Origin: Rhodovulum sp. P5 | GTDB taxonomy: Bacteria; Pseudomonadota; Alphaproteobacteria; Rhodobacterales; Rhodobacteraceae | Direction of reading: 5' to 3' | NCBI RefSeq assembly: GCF_002079305.1 | Contig: NZ_CP015039.1 | Location: forward strand, 62,001-126,000 | Length of the DNA stretch: 64,000 nucleotides | Shown: positions 1 to 8,178 of the stretch, one piece after another | Layout of the letters: each line of letters opens with the position of its first letter | How positions within the stretch are numbered: position 1 is the first letter of the stretch | Program-made: the position numbers and the translations under genes | Notes under the pieces: model-generated | What the model was told of the DNA's origin: nothing | The model's input: only the letters and a program-made list of their open reading frames with translations | Database searches by the model: none

Positions 1-2135
1 GCCGTCACCAGCATCACGTCGTCATCTTCTGAACAGATACGGGCGTTGATCAGCCGGGTGTCGGCGTGCTCGTCCTCGAACTTCATCGCGATCTTGCCGT
101 TCGACTTCACATTGGTGAAATCCGACAACTGGTTGCGCCGCACCGTACCGGCCGAGGTCGCAAAGACGATCTGCAACTCCGCCCAGTCCTCTTCCGCGCG
201 ATCCACGGGCAGGATCGCGGCGATCGACACGCCCTGCGGGATTGGCAGGATGTTGACGATGGCCTTGCCCTTTGCGGTGCGCCCGCCCTGCGGCAGGCGC
301 CAGCATTTCAGCTTGTAGACCATGCCCTCGGTCGTGAAGACCAGCAACGGCGTATGGGTGTTGGCCACGAAGAGCGTCGTGACCACGTCCTCTTCCTTGG
401 TCTGCATCCCCGACAGACCCTTGCCACCGCGTTTCTGCGCGCGGAATTCGGCCAAGGGCGTGCGCTTGATATAGCCGGACTGGGTGACGGTGACGACCAT
501 GTCCTCGCGCTCGATCAGGTCCTCGTCTTCCATGTCGCCGGACCAGTCGGCGATCTCGGTCCGGCGGGGTACGGCGAACTGGTCGCGCACCTCGCGCAGC
601 TCATCGGAAATGATCGCCATGATCCGCTCGCGCGACCGCAGGATGTCGAGGTAATCCTTGATCTTCGCAGCCAGCGCTTCCAACTCGTCGGTGACTTCCT
701 TGACGCCAAGCTGGGTCAGGCGCTGAAGCCGCAGATCAAGGATCGCGCGGGCCTGCGTCTCGGACAGGTTATAGGTGCCGTCCTCGTTCATCGTGTGGGT
801 CGGGTCGTCGATCAGGCGGATGTAGTCGGCGATGTCTTCGGCGGGCCAGCGCCGTTCCATCAGCTTGACGCGCGCCTCCGTTGCGTCGGCAGAGGCGCGG
901 ATGGTGGCGACCACCTCGTCCACGTTCGACACGGCGACGGCCAGACCGCACAGGATATGGCTGCGCTCACGCGCCTTGCGCAACTCGAACGCGGTGCGCC
1001 GGGCGACGACCTCTTCCCGGAAATCGATGAAGGAGGTCAGGAAGCGGCGCAGGGTCAGCGTTTCGGGCCGCCCGCCATTCAGGGCCAGCATGTTGCAGCC
1101 GAACGAGATCTGCATTGGCGTGAAGCGGAACAACTGGTTCAGAACCACATCCGGCGTGGCGTCGCGTTTGAGCTCCACCACCACGCGCACGCCGACCCGG
1201 TCGGATTCGTCCTGCACATGGGCGATCCCCTCGATCCGCTTGTCGCGGGCGGCCTCGGCGATCTTTTCGATCATCGAGGCCTTGTTCACCTGATAGGGAA
1301 TCTCGTCGATGACGATGGCAAATCGGTCCTTTCGGATCTCCTCGATCCGTGTCTTGGCGCGCACGATGACCGACCCGCGCCCCTCCAGATAGGCCTTGCG
1401 CGCCCCTGACCGGCCGAGGATCAGCCCGCCGGTCGGGTAATCCGGGGCGGGGATGTACTCCATCAGTTGTTCCGAGGTCAGGTCCGGATTCTCGATCAGG
1501 GCCAGCGTGGCATCGACAACTTCGCCCAGATTGTGGGGCGGGATATTGGTTGCCATCCCCACCGCGATGCCGCCCGCGCCGTTGACCAGCATGTTGGGGA
1601 AACGCGCGGGCAGGACCGACGGCTCCCGATCCTTGCCGTCATAGTTGTCCTGAAAGTCGACGGTGTCCTTCTCGATGTCGGTCAGCAGCGCCGTGGCCGA
1701 CTTCGCCATCCGCACCTCGGTATAGCGCATGGCCGCGGGGTTGTCCCCGTCCATGGATCCGAAGTTCCCCTGACCGTCCAGCAGCGGCAGCGACATCGAA
1801 AACGGCTGTGCCATCCGCACCAGCGCGTCATAGATCGCGGAATCGCCGTGCGGGTGGTATTTCCCCATCGTGTCGCCCACGGGACGGGCGGACTTGCGAT
1901 AGGGCTTGTCATGGGTATTGCCGGTCTCGTGCATCGCGTAGAGGATTCTGCGGTGCACAGGTTTTAGGCCATCGCGCAAATCCGGGATCGCCCGGCTGAC
2001 GATCACGCTCATCGCGTAGTCGAGGTAGGAGGTTTGCATTTCCTCCTCGATCGCGATGGTCGGTCCGTCGTATTGCGGCCGTTCCGGTTCGCCGTTTTCG
2101 TCTTCTGTTTCAGGGGGTTCTGGCGTGTCGTTCAC
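1..2135 (-). CDS. gyrA: DNA gyrase subunit A (C-terminal end outside window)
   Basis: Type II topoisomerase subunit that cuts and rejoins DNA during negative supercoiling, acting as A2B2 with GyrB. About 711 N-terminal residues are visible. The breakage-reunion domain holds the quinolone-determining motif [15 protein letters not shown], with wild-type Ser and Asp, and the active-site Tyr in [10 protein letters not shown]. The beta-propeller C-terminal domain begins ([11 protein letters not shown] region) and runs off the left edge. The start chosen is a GTG at 2135 (VNDTPEPPE), preceded by GGACAGG. The next in-frame Met is at residue 33, which would remove the usual short acidic leader. Identification is secure; only the start is open. 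Confidence 0.97.
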   Translation of the reverse strand, partial: MNDTPEPPETEDENGEPERPQYDGPTIAIEEEMQTSYLDYAMSVIVSRAIPDLRDGLKPVHRRILYAMHETGNTHDKPYRKSARPVGDTMGKYHPHGDSAIYDALVRMAQPFSMSLPLLDGQGNFGSMDGDNPAAMRYTEVRMAKSATALLTDIEKDTVDFQDNYDGKDREPSVLPARFPNMLVNGAGGIAVGMATNIPPHNLGEVVDATLALIENPDLTSEQLMEYIPAPDYPTGGLILGRSGARKAYLEGRGSVIVRAKTRIEEIRKDRFAIVIDEIPYQVNKASMIEKIAEAARDKRIEGIAHVQDESDRVGVRVVVELKRDATPDVVLNQLFRFTPMQISFGCNMLALNGGRPETLTLRRFLTSFIDFREEVVARRTAFELRKARERSHILCGLAVAVSNVDEVVATIRASADATEARVKLMERRWPAEDIADYIRLIDDPTHTMNEDGTYNLSETQARAILDLRLQRLTQLGVKEVTDELEALAAKIKDYLDILRSRERIMAIISDELREVRDQFAVPRRTEIADWSGDMEDEDLIEREDMVVTVTQSGYIKRTPLAEFRAQKRGGKGLSGMQTKEEDVVTTLFVANTHTPLLVFTTEGMVYKLKCWRLPQGGRTAKGKAIVNILPIPQGVSIAAILPVDRAEEDWAELQIVFATSAGTVRRNQLSDFTNVKSNGKIAMKFEDEHADTRLINARICSEDDDVMLVT

Positions 2136-2329
2136 GTGCCTGTCCGCTCTTCCGCGACTGCGCTATATGTTGTTGGGTAGAGTGTATCAGAACCTTCATG
2201 TAGGGTGCAACCAGCGTCGCTCCGACCGCTTGGCAGCCCCGGGGGTGGAGTGCCAACATACTGTTTTCATTGAAAATCAATTCGCCCTTGGCATCATCGA
2301 GTCGTTAACGCGACCAGGAGGTGTGAAAG

Positions 2330-2599
2330 GTGGACAAATCCGAGACCGAACTGATGCTGAAGGGCTATGGCCTGACGACGGCTGAACTCTACTACCGGAT
2401 GCCCGATTACCGAAATGTCCTGAACTCCTTCATCTGGCAGGACTACGACCTTGCGCCGGATCATCCCAAGCTCTTCAAGTTCATCGAATTCTGGCAGGAA
2501 GAGATCGAGGGGCCGCTGCATTCGGTGCGGTTCACCCATCGCAAGATGATTTCACCCGGCGAATGGCGGAATGTCGTTGGGGAATTCACCCTGCATTGA
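2330..2599 (+). CDS. usg: Usg family protein
   Basis: Small 89-residue protein of the Usg family, conserved in alphaproteobacteria and of unknown biochemical role. The sequence matches the family pattern: LMLKGYGLTTAELYYRMPDY near the N-terminus, then a charged and aromatic core (LNSFIWQDYDLAPDHPKLFKFIEFW). No signal peptide or membrane segment is visible. The start is a GTG at 2330 preceded by a very strong Shine-Dalgarno (AGGAGGTG, 2316-2323). It is divergent from gyrA, and the 195-bp gap between them probably holds both promoters. The name comes from family resemblance; no function can be inferred from the neighbours. Confidence 0.85.
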   Translation: MDKSETELMLKGYGLTTAELYYRMPDYRNVLNSFIWQDYDLAPDHPKLFKFIEFWQEEIEGPLHSVRFTHRKMISPGEWRNVVGEFTLH

Positions 2600-2633
2600 A
2601 CACGGCCGCGGGCGCGCCGTGTCGCGCCCGGTG

Positions 2634-3110
2634 CTATCGCCGGCTGAGAATGGCAGCCCGCGCCCAGAGCATGGCGAAGATGGCCGAGGCGAGCGCGTTG
2701 TAGCTGGCCATCGACAGGCCGAACATCTGCCAGGCCACGACATCGCACATGACGACGGGCTCCACGAGAGCGGGGTTCAGCATCTGTTCGGGCGTCAGCG
2801 CCGCCATGCCCCCGGCTTCCCCGGTGCAGGAGGCCGGTCCCGGCCACCAGCGCCGCTCCACCCCTGTGTGAAAGACACCAAGGCCGGTGGAGACCAGCAT
2901 CGTCAGCGTGCCCGCCAGCGTCAGCAATCGCCCGCCAACCGCAATGGCCCCGATGGCAAGGCCCAGGGCGACCGCATGGGGCCAGCGTTGCCACAGGCAC
3001 ATCTCGCACGGGTCGAGGCCGCCCAAATACTGGAAGGCAAACGCCCCCAGCAGGATGCCGAGCGACCCGGCCGCGGCCAGCAGGATCATCAGGGTGCGCG
3101 ACGGTGTCAT
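2634..3110 (-). CDS. dsbB: Disulfide bond formation protein B (DsbB family)
   Basis: Inner-membrane quinone reductase that reoxidises DsbA-type periplasmic thiol oxidases. The 158-residue protein has four hydrophobic segments and both expected cysteine pairs: Cys35-Glu-Met-Cys38 in the first periplasmic loop and Cys95/Cys122 in the second. The motif CEMCLWQRWPH is typical of the family. The ATG at 3110 overlaps the stop of the upstream YqaA-like gene by four bases (ATGA), so the two are probably translationally coupled. Length is normal for the short alphaproteobacterial DsbB group. Confidence 0.9.
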   Translation of the reverse strand: MTPSRTLMILLAAAGSLGILLGAFAFQYLGGLDPCEMCLWQRWPHAVALGLAIGAIAVGGRLLTLAGTLTMLVSTGLGVFHTGVERRWWPGPASCTGEAGGMAALTPEQMLNPALVEPVVMCDVVAWQMFGLSMASYNALASAIFAMLWARAAILSRR

Positions 3111-3685
3111 AGGAACTTGATGACGTAGAAACCACCGATCAGCAAGACCACGAACAGCGTGAAGAGGAGCCCCAGATACCGCTCTATGAACGACCGGATC
3201 GGGGCGCCGAACTTCCACAAAAGCGCCGACAGCACGAAGAACCGGATGCCGCGGGCGATGATGCTGGCCACCATGAACACGCCGAGGTTCAGCCCGGTGG
3301 AGCCCGACAGGATCGTGATCACCTTGTAGGGGAAGGGCGTCACGCCCGCGATCAGGACGGCCCATGCGCCATAGTCGTTGTACCTTGCGCGGAACTCGTC
3401 GAAATAGGCGTCCTTGCCGTAAAACTCCAACACCGGCTGCCCGATGCTCTCGAAAAAGCCCCAGCCGATGGCATAGCCCGCCAACCCGCCAAGGACCGAC
3501 CCCAGAAGCGCCGTGCCGGCAATGACCCAAGCCCTGTCAGGCCGGGCGAGCACGAGCGGGATGATCAGCACATCCGGCGGGATCGGAAAGACGGAGCTTT
3601 CGATGAAAGCGACGATGAAAAGCGCACGCAGGGCATGCGGGCTGTCGGCAAGCGACAGGGTCCAGTCGTAAAGGCGTCTGATCAT
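3107..3685 (-). CDS. YqaA/DedA-like (VTT domain) inner membrane protein
   Basis: Polytopic membrane protein of 192 residues, resembling the YqaA branch of the DedA/SNARE-associated (VTT) family. Visible marks are the early FIESSVFPIPPDVLIIPLV segment with its E...FP.PPD signature and the later GVTPFPYKVITILSG re-entrant-like motif. These proteins are thought to act in membrane lipid homeostasis or flipping; the substrate here is unknown. It starts at ATG 3685, and its last four bases overlap dsbB, forming a two-gene unit that ends before the tRNA-Leu gene on the other strand. Confidence 0.85.
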   Translation of the reverse strand: MIRRLYDWTLSLADSPHALRALFIVAFIESSVFPIPPDVLIIPLVLARPDRAWVIAGTALLGSVLGGLAGYAIGWGFFESIGQPVLEFYGKDAYFDEFRARYNDYGAWAVLIAGVTPFPYKVITILSGSTGLNLGVFMVASIIARGIRFFVLSALLWKFGAPIRSFIERYLGLLFTLFVVLLIGGFYVIKFL

Positions 3686-3804
3686 GGCAAGGCATCTTGT
3701 GAAAAGTCAGCTTCACAAGCCATGACAGGGCGGCGGCGTCAAGCGCGGGGTCTTGTGCAGACCGATTGACCCGCCCGAAACGTCAGGTTAGAGGAGGCGA
3801 GCAG

Positions 3805-3888
3805 GCCCGAGTGGCGGAATGGTAGACGCAGGGGATTCAAAATCCCCCGCCGCAAGGCGTGCCGGTTCGAGTCCGGCCTCGGGTACCA
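3805..3888 (+). tRNA. tRNA-Leu (anticodon CAA)
   Basis: An 84-nt cloverleaf with a long variable arm, as expected for class II tRNA-Leu. The acceptor stem GCCCGAG pairs with CTCGGGT, followed by A73 and an encoded CCA. The anticodon stem GGGGA/TCCCC carries the loop TTCAAAA, giving CAA. The T-arm GGTTCGAGTCC is canonical. Its 3' 53 bases are repeated exactly at 13551-13603, so this gene is the integration site of the downstream island. The integrated copy keeps the tRNA whole. Confidence 0.97.
3836..3888 (+). repeat. attL core: 53-bp repeat in the 3' half of tRNA-Leu
   Basis: These 53 bases, from the anticodon loop to the CCA end, recur without mismatch at 13551-13603. The flanking bases differ on both sides (A/G at either end), so 53 bp is the exact length. 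It lies directly beside the integrase gene, as expected for a tyrosine-recombinase attachment site in a tRNA. Confidence 0.95.
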
Positions 3889-3973
3889 ATTTGATTTTGC
3901 GTCTTTATTTTCCATTCCGTAGATACCGTCTAAAGCCTGTATTTCAGGTTTGGCCCACATGGTGAGCCCACAT

Positions 3974-5023
3974 TCATGTTCCGTTCTTGTTCTGGTCGCG
4001 CCGATTCTGTGCGTTCCGTGACAGGCGCTTTCTGTCGGCTCTCTTCCGATAGTACGCGACCATTTCAGCCGACTGGTTCGTAACCGCTTGGATCTCTGCA
4101 TCGCTGCATCCGGCCTCGGCCAGTTGAATGATCGCCAGTTTGCGAAGCCCGTGAAGGGTGAAGGGCTTTGCCGCTTCTCCCAAGGTCTCGCGCCATGCCC
4201 GAAACTTCTTCTCAACCGCGTCGTATCCCTTGGGCTGGGTCAAGTTCTTCGCCAGTAGGTGTTTGCCGCGCTTCGGCAGATCGGCCACGCAGGCACGCAG
4301 CCTAGCCGGGCAATAGACTTCGCTGGGCTCATCGTTCTTTTCGTCCCAGACCGTCATCAAGTCGCCCCGGAAGTCGTCATGCTGCATGGAAATGGCCGCA
4401 TTCGGGCGCTGACCGGTGCCGAGCATCAGTTCGGCCGCAACGCGCACGTCATGCGGCGCCGTGTTGAGCGCATTTACCATCCAGTCGGGCCACGGTTCGA
4501 ATTCGCGGGTCTTGCCGTAGAGGTCGATCCCGGCCGCTGGGTTGTCGCCGAGCGGCCAGTCCAGTTTGTCCTTGCCGTAGTTCCACAAGAGCCGAATCAC
4601 CTGCACCATGTGGTCGGCCTTGCGGGGCGTGGCGGCCAGCTTGTCGTGAATGTCCCGCACATGTTTCCGCGTGGTCTCGCGTACGTCCTTGTCCGCGTTT
4701 TTCTCGAGAATCGCTCCCATCGTGCGGCGATAGCTCTTTTTCGTGCTGTCGCTCAGTTTGCGTTGCACCCGGGGATCGCTACGCCATGCGACCACCAGCG
4801 CGTGCCAGCTTGTCGCCGGAGCCTTGGGCTTCTGCGCCGGATGCTCGCCCCGCTCGCATTGCCAGTAAAGCCGGTCGAGTTCAGCCGGGTCACCTTTCCA
4901 GTCGAGCGTGATGGTCCGTTCGCGGCGCTTTCCGTTTTCCGTCCATGTGACGCGATGCCGGGGCACTTCCTTCCCCCGAACGGTCTTCCATTCGAGGCGC
5001 GGTTTTTCGGTGCGGCGCGTCAT
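3974..5023 (-). CDS. int: Tyrosine recombinase / integrase
   Basis: Site-specific recombinase of 349 residues that would catalyse integration and excision at the tRNA-Leu site. An N-terminal DNA-binding part and core-binding helices (about 70-160) precede the catalytic domain. Visible catalytic residues are Arg206 in LGTGQRPNAA, His291 and Arg294 in HGLRK, and the nucleophile Tyr324 or Tyr325 in MVAYYRKRAD. It lies 85 bp from attL and reads toward the tRNA. The ATG at 5023 overlaps the alpA stop (ATGA), so expression is coupled to the excisionase. The basic C-terminal tail is a common feature. Confidence 0.95.
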   Translation of the reverse strand: MTRRTEKPRLEWKTVRGKEVPRHRVTWTENGKRRERTITLDWKGDPAELDRLYWQCERGEHPAQKPKAPATSWHALVVAWRSDPRVQRKLSDSTKKSYRRTMGAILEKNADKDVRETTRKHVRDIHDKLAATPRKADHMVQVIRLLWNYGKDKLDWPLGDNPAAGIDLYGKTREFEPWPDWMVNALNTAPHDVRVAAELMLGTGQRPNAAISMQHDDFRGDLMTVWDEKNDEPSEVYCPARLRACVADLPKRGKHLLAKNLTQPKGYDAVEKKFRAWRETLGEAAKPFTLHGLRKLAIIQLAEAGCSDAEIQAVTNQSAEMVAYYRKRADRKRLSRNAQNRRDQNKNGT

Positions 5024-5226
5024 AATTCTAGGCCGCCATCCGGCCTGGCCAGCTTACCATCGGCAATTGCCAAGAGTTCTTCGACGCGCCACCGCCGGAA
5101 TCCGCCGATCTCGATAGGCCGGGGTAAATGGCCACGCTCAACCAGCGCGCGGAATTCGGCGGACTTCATATCCATCAGCCGGGCCGCGGTGGTTTCCTTG
5201 ACAAAGATCGGGTAGGGGGCCGCCAT
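5020..5226 (-). CDS. alpA: AlpA-like excisionase / HTH regulator
   Basis: A 68-residue protein of the AlpA/MerR-like winged-helix type. The segment TTAARLMDMKSAEFRALVE is the helix-turn-helix, followed by the family turn RGHLPRPIEIGGFRRWRVEEL. Such proteins act as excision-directionality factors or as activators of integrase genes, and an int-alpA pair is typical of phage-inducible islands. It starts at ATG 5226 with a purine-rich ribosome binding site (GGAAGGATAGGAAA) and overlaps int by four bases. Whether it excises, regulates or both cannot be read from sequence. Confidence 0.88.
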   Translation of the reverse strand: MAAPYPIFVKETTAARLMDMKSAEFRALVERGHLPRPIEIGGFRRWRVEELLAIADGKLARPDGGLEL

Positions 5227-5230
5227 TTTC

Positions 5231-5860
5231 CTATCCTTCCCCCTCTTCGAAGCCTTCGGCGATCCGGGCGATCACCTCTTGATTCACGAAGCTGATACGC
5301 TGCGCTCCAAGGCGGAACCGCTCGTCGCTGTCCGGTGTCCAGTCTTTGGCGCGGGCAAGGCGGAAGAAATCATAGTGCATCCGCCCCATGCTAATCCTGG
5401 CCGCCTGATCACGCGGGAAGATTTCAACTCTGCACTGTGGCAACTGAAACCGGCCATCATGGAGGCGCATCCCTGCCTCTTCGAATGCTTCAGTGTCACG
5501 ACATTCGGCGAAAACCCGGAGCAGGGCGGCAAGGGCCTGTTCGAATGTGCCTGTGTCAGCGTCGGGGAGCAGGGCCGAAATCTTGAACGGTTCCTCGATC
5601 TCGTCATACGCGGGGTTTGCCCAAGGAAGGGCACCTATCTCTTCGACATGCACCGGGGCTCTTCGTCCCGGTGAATCTTCGATGATCTGAGCGATCAAGA
5701 TACGTGCAGCGTCGAGATAGCACATGTCCGGGGCGTTTACCCCATGCGCGCCTGTGGTGAGTTTTCCGGCCTCGCGGATGTTCCGCATGGTAATCTTCAC
5801 CGCCGAAGTGGAAACATTCATGGCCTCTGCCGTGATCTGCATGAGTTGCCCGGCCTTCAT
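5231..5860 (-). CDS. Unknown island protein with N-terminal HTH-like segment
   Basis: A 209-residue protein that I do not recognise. The N-terminal 55 residues (MQITAEAMNVSTSAVKITMRNIREAGKL) read like a DNA-binding helix-turn-helix. The remainder is mixed alpha/beta with no clear catalytic motif, and a stretch rich in acidic residues (YDEIEEPF) follows a proline-rich linker. There is no signal peptide or membrane segment. It lies 4 bp upstream of alpA in the int-alpA transcription unit, the slot where phage-inducible islands often keep replication or regulatory genes. Replication initiator, helper-interference protein and regulator are all possible; none is shown. Confidence 0.75.
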   Translation of the reverse strand: MKAGQLMQITAEAMNVSTSAVKITMRNIREAGKLTTGAHGVNAPDMCYLDAARILIAQIIEDSPGRRAPVHVEEIGALPWANPAYDEIEEPFKISALLPDADTGTFEQALAALLRVFAECRDTEAFEEAGMRLHDGRFQLPQCRVEIFPRDQAARISMGRMHYDFFRLARAKDWTPDSDERFRLGAQRISFVNQEVIARIAEGFEEGEG

Positions 5861-5982
5861 GGTCGCCCATTGCTCTTGGTGTCACCTTTACACTAAGGCG
5901 AATTGCGGGGGCTCTGTCAAGGCTTTCTGCGAAAGTTGCATCTAGCCTCATCCGCTCTAGCTCAGGGCCGACTGTTTTTTTT

Positions 5983-6444
5983 CTAGGCCGCCCCCGGCAA
6001 ACCCGTCTGACCGCTTCCCGCCCGCCAGATCGCGGCCAGAAGCCTGTTCTCCGGCCACGCGCACTGGTCGGCATACTCCGGATGGGTGGGCACCACGGAC
6101 GGCCCGTCAAGCACCCAAAGAACATGGGCGAGGGCCGCGACTCCTTCCATTGAACACGGGGTCAGGTCGCACAAGGCCCAGAAGGCGCGGTCTTCCCGGT
6201 CTTGTGCTTCGATGGTCTCGGGGCTGTCCCAGTCCTCGTTTCCGGGCAGATCGGCCAGCGCGTACCAGTCCTTCCGCGCCTGCACCCATTCTCGATAGAG
6301 GGGCAGGATCGGATCTTCGGATGCGCCTGCCATCACGCTCGAGGCCGGGGGCAGACTTGCCGCCAGGGCGGCGGCGCCGGTCAGGGCCGCGCGGCGGGTG
6401 ACAGGCAAAGCGGTATCGGTCGCGCAGACGCGGTCTTTGGGCAT
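5983..6444 (-). CDS. Island protein with twin-arginine-type leader
   Basis: Hypothetical protein of 153 residues. The N-terminus contains RRAALTGAAALAASLPPASS, which looks like a Tat signal: twin Arg, then a hydrophobic alanine-rich stretch. A soluble domain rich in Trp, Asp and Glu follows. The start is the ATG at 6444, preceded by CGGAGA. A longer frame would begin inside the operator region and is less likely. It is the first gene leftward from the repressor's divergent promoter region, so it is probably under repressor control. The product may be exported; its role (for example superinfection or envelope effects) is unknown. Confidence 0.7.
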   Translation of the reverse strand: MPKDRVCATDTALPVTRRAALTGAAALAASLPPASSVMAGASEDPILPLYREWVQARKDWYALADLPGNEDWDSPETIEAQDREDRAFWALCDLTPCSMEGVAALAHVLWVLDGPSVVPTHPEYADQCAWPENRLLAAIWRAGSGQTGLPGAA

Positions 6445-6459
6445 TGTTCTGATCTCCGG

Positions 6460-6476
6460 TTGCATATATTGTGCAA
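6460..6476. promoter_or_regulatory. Putative repressor operator 1 (TTGCA-N7-TGCAA)
   Basis: Interrupted palindrome TTGCATATATTGTGCAA in the divergent intergenic region between the Tat-like gene and the XRE repressor. A second copy with the same half-sites and spacing lies 34 bp away, which strongly suggests a dimeric regulator binding on one face of the helix. Confidence 0.75.
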
Positions 6477-6493
6477 CTGTCTCACTACAGGAG

Positions 6494-6510
6494 TTGCAGA
6501 TTTTCTGCAA
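6494..6510. promoter_or_regulatory. Putative repressor operator 2 (TTGCA-N7-TGCAA)
   Basis: Palindrome TTGCAGATTTTCTGCAA with the same TTGCA half-sites and 7-bp spacer as operator 1; here the inner bases are also symmetric. It abuts a TATACT hexamer (6511-6516) just before the repressor ATG at 6519. Bound repressor would therefore cover its own promoter, implying autoregulation. Confidence 0.78.
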
Positions 6511-6518
6511 TATACTTT

Positions 6519-6746
6519 ATGAACGCTTCGCAATGTCGGGCCGCTCGCGGCCTTCTTGGATGGTCGCAGGGGCAACTGGCGGGCGAGGCTGGGATCGCAG
6601 TTCGAACGCTGATCAGTTTTGAAGGAGAAGAGCGGGTGCCGCGGCGGGCGACAATCGATGCCATGCGCGAGGCCCTCGAGGCCGCCGGGGTGGAGTTTAT
6701 CGAAGAGAACGGCGGCGGGGCCGGGGTACGCCTGCGCAAGGTCTGA
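6519..6746 (+). CDS. XRE-family repressor of the island
   Basis: Compact 75-residue helix-turn-helix protein: RAARGLLGWSQGQLAGEAGI gives helices 1-3, then VRTLISFEGEERVPRRATIDAMREALEAAGVEF. This is the single-domain XRE type with no peptidase or induction domain, so derepression would need an antirepressor rather than RecA cleavage, as in phage-inducible islands. The ATG at 6519 has no Shine-Dalgarno and lies three bases after a TATACT box, suggesting a leaderless mRNA. It is the only plus-strand gene of the island and faces the end of the spike-base gene. Confidence 0.85.
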   Translation: MNASQCRAARGLLGWSQGQLAGEAGIAVRTLISFEGEERVPRRATIDAMREALEAAGVEFIEENGGGAGVRLRKV

Positions 6747-6866
6747 GGCCCACCGCGCCCGGTGGAGGCCGGGCCGCGGGCTGTCGCGGTTGCTGACGGG
6801 ACTCACGACTGATCCGGGCACGGATGCGGGATAAGCTGAAAGACCCGCCGGGCCGTGCCAGCCCGA

Positions 6867-7130
6867 TCAATAAAGCCCGATAAGCCCGCCGGCCGTGGTG
6901 CCGGTGGCAAGAACGCGCGCCACGCGCACGGGCACGAAGAATGCGTCGGGCACGTTCTCAAGGGTCACTGTGTCGCCACCGATGGTGGTGATCGCCAGAT
7001 TGCCCCCGCTGCCGACATACAGCGCCCGGGGCGTTGTGGTGAGGTCGGTGTTATCGTCCGGTGTGACGGCGAAAGCGTGCCGGCCGGGGCTGGTGAGGTC
7101 GGATCGCAGGTTTTCGAAGGGGTCGCTCAT
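6867..7130 (-). CDS. Head-spike base protein, RcGTA rcc01079-like
   Basis: An 87-residue protein with the pattern LTSPGRHAFAVTPDDNTDL, RALYVGSGGNLAITTIGGDTV and a C-terminal RVLATGTTAGGLIGLY. This matches my knowledge of the spike base family named after rcc01079 of the Rhodobacter capsulatus gene transfer agent, where it sits on head vertices and anchors fibres. It is last in the island's head operon, and its ATG overlaps the portal stop by four bases. No fibre gene (rcc01080-like) follows, so any fibre would come from elsewhere. The family assignment is from memory of the pattern and should be confirmed by HMM. Confidence 0.8.
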   Translation of the reverse strand: MSDPFENLRSDLTSPGRHAFAVTPDDNTDLTTTPRALYVGSGGNLAITTIGGDTVTLENVPDAFFVPVRVARVLATGTTAGGLIGLY

Positions 7131-8176
7131 TGCTCTTTCCAGTCCACAAGGTTGAGTGCGGTGCCGGGGTCGATCCCGGCCTCTTTCGCCTGGGCAAGGG
7201 CGCTGATGATCGCCGACATGGCGCGCGCCCGGCCGCCGGTGTCGAACGCCTGCACCGGGCGCATCACGTCGATGGATACGGTGCTTCCGAGCTTGTCGGT
7301 CGCCTCCTCGGCCAGCAGGGCCGCGACGGGCTGCAACTGCCATTGGGCAAGGTGGCGCTGGCCTTCCCGGATCGCCGGGCCTGTGGCCGATCGGTTCAGC
7401 ATCGACGGCAGCACGCCGAACGCCGCGCCGATTGCATCGCGGGCTGCCGTTAGGGTTTCGTCCGTCATGGCGTCTTTCAGGTTCGGGGAAAGGTCCTCGC
7501 GCCGCTGACCAAGTTGGGGGTTCATGCCAGCGGCCGTGGCCTGGGCGATGCCTTCGATCACCAGAACGGACCCACGCTTGCCGCGGAAGGCGTCGCGCAG
7601 GTTCGCCATGTCATCGGCGCCACTGTCGGGCAGGGGCACGATCTGGCTGCCAAGGGGCGCGGTCTCGAACGTCTCGGCCAGCGCCGTTTCCACCGCGTTC
7701 AGCAGGCCCGCCGTCAGGGATGCGCGCTTGAGCGGTGCGGTCCCGTAATAGGGCGCCGCCGGGTCGCAGCCGATCCGCAGGTGCAGCACTTCCCCCGCCA
7801 GCGCGGTCAGGGTGCGCCCGCCGCCCGACTCGGAGATTGACAGACGATAGGCCCGTGGGCGGCCGTTTCGGGTGGTCAGGTCCCAATCGGCGCAGGGCAC
7901 AAGCCCGTCGCCGTCGATCAGGAAGACCGCCTCGCCCCGCAGCGCGACAGAGCGCCCGGCCAGAGCCAGTGTGCGCCGGTCCAGCAGCTCGGTTCCCTCC
8001 ACATCGGCCAGCGCGAGGCCCGCTTCCCAAAGCCCGATGCAGGTTTGCGCGGTGGCGGTCAGTTCGGCGATACCGCGGGCGCCCGATACATACGTCTCAC
8101 GGGCCGCGATGATCTCGGCCGTGAAACCCGACGCCGCGGCGCGGGTCTCGGTCTTCTTCCTGTTGAATGGCCACAT
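7127..8176 (-). CDS. HK97-type portal protein
   Basis: Portal protein of 349 residues, forming the dodecameric DNA channel at one capsid vertex and docking the terminase. Supporting features are an N-terminal WPFNRKK leader, the GEVLHLRIG...PYYGTAPLKRA segment, and the later SPNLKDAMTDETLTAARDAIGAAFGVLPSML block characteristic of HK97/GTA portals. At 349 residues it is shorter than HK97 gp3 (about 420) but close to GTA-type portals. The ATG at 8176 is chosen because AGGTGGAGGT lies just upstream; a GTG at 8188 would place the site inside the gene. It overlaps the spike-base gene by four bases. Confidence 0.92.
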   Translation of the reverse strand: MWPFNRKKTETRAAASGFTAEIIAARETYVSGARGIAELTATAQTCIGLWEAGLALADVEGTELLDRRTLALAGRSVALRGEAVFLIDGDGLVPCADWDLTTRNGRPRAYRLSISESGGGRTLTALAGEVLHLRIGCDPAAPYYGTAPLKRASLTAGLLNAVETALAETFETAPLGSQIVPLPDSGADDMANLRDAFRGKRGSVLVIEGIAQATAAGMNPQLGQRREDLSPNLKDAMTDETLTAARDAIGAAFGVLPSMLNRSATGPAIREGQRHLAQWQLQPVAALLAEEATDKLGSTVSIDVMRPVQAFDTGGRARAMSAIISALAQAKEAGIDPGTALNLVDWKEQ

Positions 8177-8178
8177 CT

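Noticed and set aside
66..1409. A 447-residue plus-strand frame at the left edge
   Set aside because: Antisense to gyrA, which has unmistakable motifs; low-complexity His/Arg/Gly composition.
3739..4215. Minus-strand frame containing WYPRPDSNRHALRRGIL
   Set aside because: This peptide is the reverse-complement translation of the tRNA-Leu gene, a common false protein in databases; the same peptide appears at attR.
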